Positions 21,838 through 33,099 of a stretch of 64,000 nt of DNA are shown piece after piece. The stretch lies in the NCBI GenBank assembly GCA_030704615.1, contig CM060731.1, positions 80,146,756 through 80,210,755 of the forward strand, read 5' to 3'. Below the pieces are notes generated by a model, which saw only the letters and a list, made by a program, of their open reading frames with translations, searched no databases and had not been told where the DNA came from. Made by a program: the position numbers and the translations under genes. Position 1 is the stretch's first letter; each line of letters starts with the position of its first letter. This stretch comes from Takakia lepidozioides. Taxonomy: Eukaryota > Streptophyta > Takakiopsida > Takakiales > Takakiaceae.

Positions 21838-22175
21838 TGACTTGTCGAAGGTGTGAAATATGACACGTGTCGCATAGTAGCTTGTTCAAGGTGTGAAATC
21901 CGCCGTGAAACATGCCACGCTGGCCTTTTTCACACTCTGCCATGTCAATGGCCATGTCACCATGCACCCTGTGAAAAAAGCCACCCATGGAAAAAGCCTC
22001 CCGTGGAAAAAGCCACCCGTGGACTTTTCCACAGGGCCACCCGAGAGCCAGGCCGTCCACGGGGTGTCCGAAAGCACTAGTCGTTTCTTATACCCACGGC
22101 AGGTGTGGACTGCAGCTGATTCCACAGCAAAAAGTGTGGAAAAAGCCGTGGAAAAAGCCGGTTTCTCTTCTAGTG
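21838..22175 (+). repeat. Short repeats of GTGGAAAAAGCC type
   Basis: GAAAAAGCC(A/T)CCCGTGG recurs four times at 21972-22020 and twice more at 22136-22160, next to its complement (TGGACTTTTCCAC). Upstream, ...GTGTGAAAT...ACGTGTCGCATAGT is also repeated at 21830-21900. Confidence 0.6.
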
Positions 22176-22780
22176 ACCATATACCAAAAACCATTTTGTA
22201 CTCCCATAAATCCAAACCCTAAACCCTTACCTTGGCCTTAATCCTTACCCTAAGATTAAGCTTGACACTTACTACCTTAAACCATTACTCTTACCATATA
22301 CCAAAAACCAGGTTAGTGTACTACCCTACTGACACTCCAAACCAAGTTATTGTACTACCATGTATATTTGTTTGTCCCTTTGAACTACCCTAAATCCAAA
22401 CCCTAAATCCTTACCCATTCCTTTACCCTGGCCTTAATCCTTACCCTAAGCTTAAGCCTGACACTTACTACCATAAACCATTAGTACTCTTACCATATAT
22501 CAAAAACCAGGTTAGTGTACTACCCTACTTATACTCCAAACCAAGTTATTGTACTACCATGTGTGAGTCTTCCATATTTGTTTGTCCCTTTCTACCCTAA
22601 ATTCAAATCCAACCCTTACCCTTCCCTTTACCCTTCCCTTAATAATCCTTACCCCAAGCTTAAGCGTGACCCTTAACACCCTAAACCATTACTTTTACCA
22701 TATACCAAAAACCTTAGTGTAGTACCATACTTATAATAAACTCCAAACCTTATTGTGCTACCATGTTACCTCTTGTAAAA
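22175..22780 (+). repeat. ~200-bp tandem repeat, three copies, CCCTAAA-rich
   Basis: Units start near 22196, 22388 and 22594. Each contains, in order, a run of CCCTAAA/CCTTACCC words, CCTAAGCTTAAG, CTTACCATATACCAAAAACC, AGTGTACTACCCTACT, and CTCCAAACCAAGTTATTGTA. A decayed fourth unit with CCTAAACCCTTTAAAACC lies at about 22890-23030. Confidence 0.8.
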
Positions 22781-23564
22781 TTTGTATCATTCTCTTAATG
22801 AATTCCTTAATTTTCAAGTTGGATAACGTATGATAGAATGATTACATGGATATCAAATTCCCCTTACATTTTTACATTCTACAGAGGTTTAGAGTCGTCC
22901 ATATTTGTTTCTCTCTTTCTATCCTAAACCCTTTAAAACCCTAAACTGTTCTCCGAGTCACCACAAACTTGGACCTTATTGCACTTAATATATCTAGTTA
23001 CACCCCAAACCTTATTTTACTGCCCTAGTAGGTCACCTTCCTAATGTTTCAAGCTATTTTAATATTTTACTGCCCTTCTCACACCCAAAACATTATTCCA
23101 ATGGCATTGTCTATGAATATTGTGCTTGTCAACATGAAGATTCAATTAGAATTACTATCAACTTATATCAAGTATGGTAAAGTACTATGAGTCTATCCCA
23201 TGTTCGATTCGACACATTTGTTTATCGTGATTGTAACATAATGTAATATTACATCATTTGACTTCCCAGTCGACGTTCAATGAATTGTTCAGTTACACTG
23301 CAACTTCACAAGCACTTTAATGTCAAATGGACATCTTATATGTTACATTTTGAAGCAAGTATGACATCACTTGTAATTTCACAAAGTTCAATCACACATT
23401 ACTATCCAAGATATTATTAACATTTGAATTAATTTTAATTCAAATACATATTAAGTTTGGTCCGGAACGGCTGAACGTGGGCAATCCTAAAGCAATTTTT
23501 TGATTTTCTAATTTTTTGCACTTTGTGTCATTCCATTGACACAAATGTTTCGTTAAAGATAGAT

Positions 23565-23790
23565 GGATGAGGTCATCCAATGGATGAACCCATTCATATA
23601 TATGCCTTAAGATGCCACGTGTAGTGATGTAGTCATATAAACAGAGCTATGAAACCTCCTTAGTCATGTAGTCATAAGCTTCTATCATCATGGCATGTCA
23701 TCAATGTGTAATAGTGGTATAGTCATTTAGTCATAAGCTTATATGGCACGTGTCTGACGTGTAGTATTGTGTATGACTACTAGTTATATA
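23565..23790 (+). repeat. Repeated TAGTCATAAGCTT words
   Basis: TAGTCAT(A/G)TAGTCATAAGCTT-like segments recur at about 23660-23682 and 23720-23742, with further TAGTCATATAAAC-type words around them. Low-complexity spacer. Confidence 0.4.
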
Positions 23791-24470
23791 AACCAAGCCT
23801 ATGTTCTTGGTCAACAATGTTTGACCGCGGCTCCTGGTCATGTAGTAAAATGTCTGACTGCATTAGATTAAAATATATTAAAATATGCCCAACAATGGGT
23901 TTCATCACTTCGTAGTCACATATATAGTCATGGTTACCAAGGTTTATATCACCCGTAGTCATAAAAACGTTAATATGTAGTAGTGATTCTCTTATGGAAT
24001 CCGTGTGGAAAAACATGGGAACCAACTCAGATGCAAAGGTAAGAATTGAAGACACAGTTGTCGTCGACTCAGCTGTTATGACGACATACATGTCGCCTAT
24101 CTCAAGAGTCAAAACATCTTTTCGATTTTGAGTCTATCCTAAAATTTTCCACCCTCACATACAGTCCTTTTTGCAAAGACTGCTCATGCATTTCTATTAA
24201 AGGCGACTTCACTCTCAAAGTGACTGTGGTCAAGGCTGTTCTATCTAGCAAATCATAGTGCAAGTAAGCATAACCTGGATCTTCCATGATCTTGTTGGCA
24301 ATCCGATCAAAGGTGTCATATCTGTTCAGCACCTTCGTCTCAAAGGCAACGTCTCGGATTCCATAGTTCAAGTCATCCACTGTGACTACCATCCTGCCTT
24401 CCTTCGATGCTACAGCAGACATTGTAAAACCAACTGCTACTACAACAAGACCAGAGGGTGAAGGATGCAA
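23780..24470 (-). pseudogene. Small conserved protein of unknown function, one frameshift
   Basis: From 24470 (or the internal Met at 24419) the frame reads KEGRMVVTVDDLNYGIRDVA, FETKVLNRYDTFDRIANKI, DPGYAYLHYDLLDRTALTTV and LYVRVENFRIDSKSKRCF. Near 24102-24112 the frame slips and continues LTLEIGDMYVVITAESTTTV and FASELVPMFFHTDSIRES. The alternating beta-strand pattern and 'GLYVRVENF' recall OB-fold single-strand-binding proteins, but I cannot name the family. It ends in AT-rich sequence after about 23940. Apart from the slip it looks like recently coding DNA. Confidence 0.45.
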
Positions 24471-25097
24471 AGAGAGAGGGAGAGTGAGAGCAAATTTATA
24501 CCCACAAATATAGCTCTGAAATCTGTTTTGGAGTGCTTCTGGATGACCTCAACCAATTGACTTTGGAAGAATGACACCGCCCCCATGTGCGCCTTAACTG
24601 CACCGCCTTCACAAATTACTTAGTGCGCCGCCTACTTTACGAGCAGCTCATGGAGAAAGACGACAAAATGTTGCATAAAGACGAGAGCAAAAACGAAGAG
24701 GATGTACTCAAAAATAAATGTGAAACCCTAAACATTCCGGAAGAATCTTAGGGCAATGTGGAAATTGTATATTGTTCGAAAAAATAAGGTGTAATAGTTT
24801 TGAACTTACCACCTCTTAGAATCAAAAGTCTTAAGAGCACTCATGATAACCACTAAAGCAATCATGACATAGTGTGCTTCTCTTTATTAGATTATGTTTT
24901 TTTTTTAAAAAAAAATTAAATAATAAATTTTAAGTCCTAAGCTTGCTGACACGTATTCTTTCATCCCAAAAAAATGAAAAACTGTCATTTTCAGTCCATT
25001 TTTCAAAATTTTACACCCCTTTTTAACATCTTCCTCCGCGACCACCCTCTCAAGCCCCCTCTCAAGCCACTTTCTTCATTTGTTGTGAATTTCTTCA

Positions 25098-25440
25098 TCG
25101 AAGTTCATGACCTTTTGAAAAGTATATATGTTTCATGGCATAAAGGTTTGAACCCGGCACCCATTGGAGGGTCAACCAACCTTCTTCCTGCCAAACTACA
25201 CATGCTTCTTGACAAGCTGTGAGACTACAATGTATATATGCAGTTATAAACGCTATCACATCATAAATCATCCAAGTTCCTGACCCCTTTTCATAAATAC
25301 ATATTCGGCGTGGCATGAAAATTTGAACCCAATACCTACTGGAGGGTACTCTAACCTTCTCACCATCAAACTACACGTGCTATTCTAATGGTAAATCTAA
25401 CTACAATGTATATAGATAGATGTAGACGCTCCTACATCAA
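25098..25440 (-). repeat. Tandem SINE-like unit, two copies
   Basis: About 163 bp (25098-25260) is repeated with divergence at 25277-25440. Both share (minus strand) an A-box-like AGTTTGGCAGGAAGAAGG or its relative and a B box GGGTTCAAACCT or GGGTTCAAATTT, then GCATGTGTAGTTTGG-type flanks. Consistent with tRNA-derived SINE pieces. Confidence 0.5.
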
Positions 25441-25534
25441 AAGTGTATGCTCTACGTTATGATTACCTGTCATTACCTTTTGACACGTGTCCTCGGTCAT
25501 CTGTTCTCAATGTGAAAAAGCTTACAAATGATTG

Positions 25535-25612
25535 AACCTTTCTTGGAATCGAACCGGGAACCTCTTCAAACTGAAGCACATGAATTCCTTAACCATTGCA
25601 ACACACGTTACA
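25535..25612 (-). repeat. tRNA-derived SINE-like or tRNA pseudogene
   Basis: The minus strand reads CAATGGTTAAGGAATTC (A box) and, 35 bases on, CCCGGTTCGATTCCAAG, a perfect B box. No acceptor-stem pairing or anticodon arm is convincing, so it is a tRNA-like relic rather than a functional tRNA gene. Confidence 0.55.
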
Positions 25613-28600
25613 TCTTAAACATTGACATTAAATATAACTTCATAAAAGTCTATGCTTGGAATGTTTTTTAAAAAATACAATTTGTCTGTTTCTATAGCTT
25701 ATATTTCATTTGTTTCAAAATCATAACACAAACTAAAATATATTTTCCTGTCAGTTTAGAGAATACATTAAAAATTATTAAATATCTAAACCATTTGACA
25801 ACTAATTCAAATGGAATTTATTTATTCTTCTTTAAAGTTAATAATATATGTATTAACTAGGGAAGGGGGATCCAGATAAGTATCACCTAGTGAAGGTATA
25901 TCTGGAGGCTTATCCATTCGGCCTACCTCCATTATTCGCACCCTATACCCGCTCAAAAGGAGTCCCCACAATGCCTTTATGCCAAAGTTTGGGACAGAGC
26001 CAACAAAGTGGAAGAATCAAAATATAATAATTTTAATTATTTCTTTTACACGATCAATGATTTTATTTTTTATTTTTTTGGGGACAAAGTGGGGAATGAG
26101 GCCCACAAAATGTGTATTGATTTTGAAAAAGCAACTAAATTTTTTGGTACCCAGATTCAGTCTGAATTATGAGTTATAAACTTGAATTAACTTGAGTTAT
26201 AAGCTAGAAATTCTAAAATCAAAATTTGATCTCATTTCAAGAATAAAATTATGAATTTCGGTATGTTTTAAATGAAACACCAAACATGCTCATTCAAGTT
26301 TTTTTTTTTTTTTTTTTTTTTTTTTGTTCCTATTGAGATGTAGTATATACTTTGCATTACATATAAAACATTTATTAGTCACGTAGAGAAATGAAATTTC
26401 CTACAATCTCTAAGAATATATGAGACATTGAAGACACTTTATATAAATTAAATACTTATTTGGACAAATGGTTGTATGGTTTTTATTTTTTGAGGTTATA
26501 CCTAAAATGTATGATGAGGAATGTTAGTGAATGTGTGAGTCCAATATTTTTTTACCAAGACAACATTACGTATGTTAATGGCAAAAATAACATATATTGT
26601 AATCAGAGACTGTAGAAAGAATTTTGGGGCTATGCACAGTGTAGACGCATACCAATTGGTGCTGCAAGTCAATTCCTCTTTCAAAGTTCTAATGAATCGA
26701 CTGAGTATGGAGCCTTATTGCAAAACGTGATTACTAGGCACTATTAAGATAGAGACAATCTCTTGTCATTATCAATGACCTAATACATTATTAATATAAG
26801 TAGGAAGGAAGAAATTGCAACAAAACAATAGGGCTAAGGTGGGGAACCAAATTATCTACACAAGTAGTTTTTGGGTAACGAACTATAATTCCATGGTCCG
26901 CTAACAAACTTGGCCTCACTAAGATTTTCACCAATGCAAAAATTGACTTTATCTCTTTTATCGTTAGCCAATAAATATTGCTACCAACAATAAACCTAGG
27001 GCAAAGCTTCTCCATTGAAAATCTCCAGCCAGCAATGATATAGGCTTTTCTTTGTCTCATGGATCATACCAATATTTGATTATTTTTGTGGTGTATTATT
27101 TTGTCAGTACCTTAGCCAAAGCAGTTCGATTGCTTCTGTGTGCATTCCATCTCCAATCACAAATTGACAGCTGAGTAAAATGTGATTTTATGTTATATGT
27201 CTATATGGTGATTATTTTAGTAATATGTAGGCATGAACCCTGCTTATACCTTGTAGAGATGGGGAGGTGGATGAGAATAGACTATCTGTCTATCCCTCCC
27301 CGATTTGGGAGAGAACTCACTGTCCAAGCAGGCAAATAAGCTAAAATGGTTGATGCACGCGTTTTTGATTTTATTCATGTGTTACTCGATAGCATTTTGG
27401 ATTTGTGGGAGATTGTGGCATATATTGGGAACTGTAAAAATTGGGAGTATTGCTTGCACATGGATTGACATGCATGAAAGCTATCTATCAAAGCCATGAT
27501 CCATTTCCCATCAAACAATATCCCAAAGTGTCTATATTAAATTAACTTATCAAATGCAGAAATTGATATAGTCAATAGGTATTGTGTTGGTATTCCAGTA
27601 GTTGCATTGACCCTTCAAATCTCTGACGTTGAGACAATGCATTTGTTGCATGCACATGGCGGTCACAAGACAGAAATAGGTCGGCTAGGCTGAATCTGCT
27701 CTACAATAGACTGTGGCGCGTCCCTCCCCACAAGAATCACATTCTGCTTCCACCATACAAGATGAATACCCAAACACCTGCTTACTACTCTACATAAGTA
27801 TGTTTTACTGCACACTGCAGCTTGTTGGACCCTGCAGTCTTTCATTTTCACTTAGCTCACTGCGGTCACCTCGTAACTTTCAGAAGATAGAGTCGAGGAG
27901 GCAGACTTGCCATGAGTGTCTTTTTGGTGCTCATGTAGCTATGCATGCTTTTGCTATGAACAATTTAGGTCTTCATGAGAAAGGTAAGATTGATAACTAC
28001 CTAAACTAAACAATGTCATTGCACTTGAAAGATAATTGGAGGAAAATATAACTTGCACCCAAAACTTCGGAAAACCTTTGAAAACACCACACGGCCTCCG
28101 CACTATGTGTAGGCTATGAGACGGAAGCCACAAAGACCAGAAGTATAACTAAAAATGCTCAGTACACAGAAAAATAAATAAATAATAATCTACTAAGATT
28201 GTGAAGAATATATATATATATATATAAGGAACAGGGGGTTATATCCCTGATATATTTATTATCAATTATTTGATGGGGAAAAAAATTAAAACCCCTTTAC
28301 ACCATGAGGTATACCCACTATGATCAGTGTAGTTCGAGCCAGCACAGGGATGAAGTCCAAGATACGAAAATAACACCTATCTAACTCTACATTAAATGCA
28401 AAAAGAGCATAGATTGTTCCTACGAACTAAACAACCACTGAGCGGGCTAATCCAGGGGACCAAAAAACCGGGCACACTGCCCTAGACCTGAAGCGAAGCT
28501 TAGGAGAGAGGAGTGTCTTGATGGACTTTCTAAGACTGTCTAGAATGGCAGGGGAGGAGTGGCAATTAGAGTAGATAGTCATTGATCTTCTCCACGATGG

Positions 28601-28649
28601 AGATTGCGGTCTATCTGTAGTGCAACTTGGAAGCATTCAAGGAGGGTTT

Positions 28650-30303
28650 CAGATGCTTCCAGTTGATGTCCCTTTCAAATTCGGAGGAAAGAGTGTAGCG
28701 GCGCACGGAGATCTCGCCAGGCTGCTGGGGGGAGAGCGTTCCAGTAGCATTGGTCCTACACAGAGCTGCTGCATATGATCCCCTGTCTACCCCAGGTGTG
28801 CTGAAAGTTCATGTGGATGGCCTCCGCGTTCCTGGCATCCCGCTGTATGACTGCACATATTTTGGCCCATGCCTTCCTAGCTTCAATTTGTAAGTCAAGA
28901 AATACAGTAGTCAGGAGGGCAGATATGGAAGTGGTCTCTCCTAGAAAGGTATTCTTGCATCTTAGTTTCCATAGATGCCACAAGACTGATGCTCTTAAGG
29001 TTTAAAAAACAGGGCAGTTAATGGCTCTGTTTTTTGTGGTTGGATCATAGTTTAGGAGAATGATTGTGTCTGAAAGACAGGAGGGGTTCCAGGTTTGACA
29101 GAAGGTTTTGATATGGGGCCAAATCCTTGCTGGGGCTTGGCAGGAGAGGAGGCAATGTTCTATCGATTCTGTCACTGCAGTAGAACATCAAGCACATAAA
29201 ATCGAACCCTGAAACTGTAGCCATTCCCCAACTTTGAGAACCCTATGTACTAATTGCCATAGAAAGGATGCAATCTTTGCAGGGCGGGATTTAATCCAAA
29301 CTGAACCCCAAATAGTCTTCCAGTTTTTATCACAGAAATTGTACAATCCCCATCTAGCTTCCCATTTCTTGTCCATAGGTTGAGACACAGATAATGCTTT
29401 GTATCCCTTCTTAGTTGTGTATGCAAAGAAAGGCTCTGGAGCATTGTTGAATTTCCAGGACCATTCTTGGGGGTCAATGTCCATTTCTGCGAGAGGTCTC
29501 CCTAGAATCCATACAAAGGTGTTAGAAAGAAGCCAGGATCTGGTTGTGGTTATAAGGGGTGGTATATGATCCATGGCTTTATCTGGGGCTGTCCAGCAGC
29601 ATATCCTCACCGGCGTTAGAGTCATGAGATTGAAGTGAATTGGGTTTGGGTTTGTAAGTGTAAGCCTAAGAGAGAAGGTGTCAATAGAGAAGGTGTATAC
29701 TGACATATCATTGTGACTGAGTTCATCTAGAAACAAAATGGTAAGCTTGTTTTGCAGAATGACTAAAGCCCATGAGTTGGGAGCTGGCTGCGGAGGGCCA
29801 AGTGCCAGAGTGGCCAGCCATTGTGGTGGGATAGTTTGAATGATATCATGGTAACCTTTTGATGCCCGGGACCTCCCCACAAAAAGGGCCAGCGCATCTT
29901 GAGAGATGAGACTATCTCCCGACCATATGTTATGAATCTGTCTGACCCCGAGGCAATCCCATTTGGACCATCTCATAGCCTGGTTTTTCTGAGAGGTATG
30001 TCATTGAGAAACAGATGTTGTCTTTTGATTTCATAGAAGTTGCTTGGCTGGGCTTTTGTAAGCAGTTTTCTGAGCCTTCCCCAGGCCGACCAGATATTGG
30101 ACCATAGAGTGGAACTGACTGATTTAAGGTTGAAGCCTTGAGTGATCCAGCGCAATGATGGGGTCCAAGGGGTGTTTTGGAGTGGCGAGGAATTGGCAAT
30201 GTGGTCATGGACCAAAAAATTCCAGCAACCTCCTTCTGGTCCAAGAAAGCGCGGAATCCATTTTCCAAGGAGGGCCACTATCTGTAGTTCAGGGTCCAAC
30301 ACC
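28650..30303 (-). pseudogene. LINE ORF2 C-terminal region (zf-RVT)
   Basis: After two frame changes the ORF at 29976-29188 carries WKTIWGSVWIKSRPAKIASF and LWQLVHRVLKVGEWLQFQG, the zf-RVT signature found at the C-terminus of plant LINE ORF2. Downstream MWHLWKLRCKNTF (28983) is the usual last conserved block. Confidence 0.8.
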
Positions 30304-31400
30304 CTAGCCCTCCTTTCTTTTTGGTAAACATATCTGTAACCAAGCTACTTGTGGTCTCTTGTTGTGAATGGATCTTTCTGCTCCCCAAATGAAGTTCCGG
30401 AGGAGACGTCTGATTACTTGCATCTGTTTAGAGTTAGGGCGCCATGAGGAGGCATAGTACCATAAACCAGCTGAATGAATCTGATTCACCACTCAGGCTC
30501 TACCAACGAGAGAGAGATGCTTTGACCCCCAGTAGGTCAATTTTTTCTTTAGTTTGGATAATGTAGAGGTAAAGATTTGCTGGTCTGTGAGGTTAATACC
30601 AAAGGTATATCCTAACAAGGTGGTTGTTTCGCCAGGCTGGAGCCAACAGTGACACTGATCCACCTCCCAAGAGGGTGGTGAACCCATAATGGAAGCCGTT
30701 AGGTCACCAACGAGCATGCCTGAAGTTTTGTTCCAATTGATTTTGAATCCCGAGGCTTTGCAAAAGGTATGCAGAGTCTCTCCCGCTTGGTCCAAGTTTT
30801 CTGACTTTGCTTGCAGCATTAAAAACGTGTCATCCACGAACATAGAGTCAGTCAGGTAGGTGTATTGGCCCGTTATATAGTTTGAGACCCTAAGGCCTGT
30901 CATTAATTGGTTTTGCTGCAACATATACCCCAGGGTATCTGCCACTACCAGAAACAGAAAGGGTGAGAGGGGACATCCCTGTCTAACTGATCGCCGAAGA
31001 GGGAAGGAAGAAGACAAGTGGCCATTTACAGTAACCCTACTGGATGAAGAAGTAAGGAGAATCTTGATCCATTTACAAAAAGAATGAGGGAACCCAAATT
31101 TTAGCAAGGCTGCAAGCAAATAGGACCATTCCACCCGGTCGAAAGCCTTTTCAAAATCCAAGAGAAGAAGGGCAATGGCTTGATTGGTCCTTAGGGCATA
31201 GTCTGGAATTTCCTGTGCAAGGAGGAGGTTATCCAGAATATACCGGCCTTTAATAAATCATGTCTGGTTGGGCCGAATAATGAATGGAAGAAGAGGTTGC
31301 AGTCTAAGGGCGAGAGCCTTGGCAATGATTTTGTAGGCAACATTCAGAAGGGTTATAGGGCGATAATTCGAAATTTTCGTTCTGTCCCCCTTTTTGTACA
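30304..31400 (-). pseudogene. LINE ORF2 reverse transcriptase domain
   Basis: RT blocks: NYRPITLLNVAYK-type fingers, LLLDFEKAFDRVEWSYL (first catalytic Asp), VRQGCPLSPFLFLVVAD, then MFVDDTFLML, the YADD position read as FVDD. Both aspartates are kept. Then FKINWNKTSGML and LLGYTFG of the thumb. An in-frame TGA at about 31257 (QT*FIKGR) and another at 30493-30495 (GRA*VVNQIHS) both replace likely tryptophans. Confidence 0.88.
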
Positions 31401-32998
31401 ACAAGGTAATAACCCCTTGAGCCATTGAAGGTGGCATTTGACCTTTGCTGAAACAGATGGTTGGCCATGGCTGTAAAGTCCCCTGAAATCTCTAGCCACA
31501 ATGCTTTATAAAATTCAACAGAAATGCCATCTATACCAGGTGATTTGTTGTTATGCATCTTAGATAGAGCTTCCTCTAGTTCCAAGTCAGAGAAGTCTCC
31601 CTCAAGTTGCGCGGCATATTCCGGAGAAAGCATGGTAGGAGTGTGAATCAGACAGGCTGTCTGTTCATCAGAAGGTTCTAGGGAGATGCTGTCACTTTGA
31701 AAAAGTTGCTGGAAATGGTCCCCAACATGGGTTCCCATCGATTTAGGTGCTGTGTTTGAGATTCCGGATGGCTGGGCCACAAGTTCAGGGATGGTCTGTG
31801 AAGCTCTTCTCAATCTGGTCTTGTCAAAGAAGTATTTTGTCATCTTTTCCCCTTTTGTTGACCAGTTAACCCCCGCCTGTAACTTCCACTTTCTTTCCTG
31901 GAATTTATGGTGAATGTCTAGATTGTTCCTGGCTTGGATATAAGTTTTGTAAGTATCTTCATCGCAATGCCTGGATTCCAATGCAGATTGGCATACTTTG
32001 AGGCATTTAGATAATGCCTTAACCCTTCTCTTTCGGATGAGTGCCAATTCCCGGCTCATTTTTTGGCTTTCTGTATTGACCGCTTTTAGCTTGGCCAGGA
32101 AAAGCTCAGTTGGATTTAGGTATGGGTTGCCAGCCTGAGACCAAGCCTGCAAAAGACCCTGTTTGAAGGAGGGTAATTTGAGGAGGAGATTGTTTAGCTT
32201 GTAGAGGCCTCTACCTCGTTGGCATGAATGAGGGATTGAGATAGAAAGGGTGATTGGTGCGTGGTCAAATCCCAAGGGAATGGATTCCTGCGGGGCTCTT
32301 TTAGAGAATTGAACAAAATTGAGGGAGAGGTAAGCTCTGTCAAGACGAGCCATGCTAAGGTCGGTGAGGGTTCTATTGTTGGACCATGTAAATGTGATAT
32401 TGGAAGCTTGACCAAAAATAGGTGTTGCCTCCTTGAGACTATGTGTTTGAGCACAGTTGAACCATTGGTCCATCTCTTCTGAATTTGGGGTGAAGGTTCC
32501 AGCCCCTCGCCTATCCTCCTGGACCTCAACCATATTAAGATCACCTGCTACAATCCAGCTGTCTATGTTTAGTTGATCTTTCATTCTTGCATTGACAAGT
32601 CTCCAGAATTCTGACCTTTCTGCAGATGAGTTTGGAGCGTAAATGTTCACTAACCCAATCGAGCCAGCTGCATTGGGTAGGGTTATTGCGCAGAACTGCA
32701 GTCTGCCAGGTATCCATATATCTTCTGCTGCGAGAAAGGGTTGTAAAGAAGGAGATAATAATATCGCCGTCCCTCCTTTGGTGCCTGAAGAGGTTGGTTT
32801 CCAAAGAGAGTTTGTTATAGGCCATAGATAGTCTGAAAGGTTGTCAATTTTGGTCTGGTCTAGCTTGTGTTCCTGCAGAAATATTATAGAGTCACCAGAG
32901 AGGAAGGGAGCCATCCAAGTTTTGATTCTCAGCTTTTTGAGAGAGGAAGGATCTGATCCAAGGCCCCTAATGTTCCAGGAGTGAAGGTTAAAGGTCAT
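31304..32998 (-). pseudogene. LINE ORF2 N-terminal part: AP endonuclease and start of RT
   Basis: 564 open codons. Endonuclease motifs in order are SWNIRGLG (Asn), FLQEHKL (catalytic Glu), LVNIYAPN, VAGDLNMV (Asp-Asn), ARLDRAYLS and GFDHAPI (catalytic Asp-His). The exonuclease/endonuclease/phosphatase fold covers residues ~1-235. After a helical linker, RT begins at NNKSPGIDGISVEFYKALW (~residue 490). The frame is lost near 31440; the next RT block (LYKKGDRTKISNYRPI...LNVAYKIIAKAL) continues in another frame. All endonuclease residues needed for target nicking appear present. Confidence 0.9.
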
Positions 32999-33099
32999 TG
33001 GGAGGGAATGGAGGGCCTGGACTGGAAACCAGGTTTGATAGCCCTTTGGTATGATAAACGAATTTTACCCTACGATCTTTTGGTCGCACTGAGTTGACC

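Larger units (their letters stand above)
24500..28220. other. AT-rich intergenic region
   Basis: No gene recognised. It holds the SINE-like pieces listed separately, a T run of 27 at 26299-26325, and a (TA)n tract near 28206-28227. Confidence 0.5.

Noticed and set aside
25535-25612. Functional tRNA gene
   Set aside because: A and B boxes are good, but no acceptor stem or anticodon arm pairs convincingly.
27713-28009. 98-codon plus frame with CHECLFGAHVAMHAF
   Set aside because: Brief PPR-like look, but no repeat structure, and it stops in AT-rich DNA.
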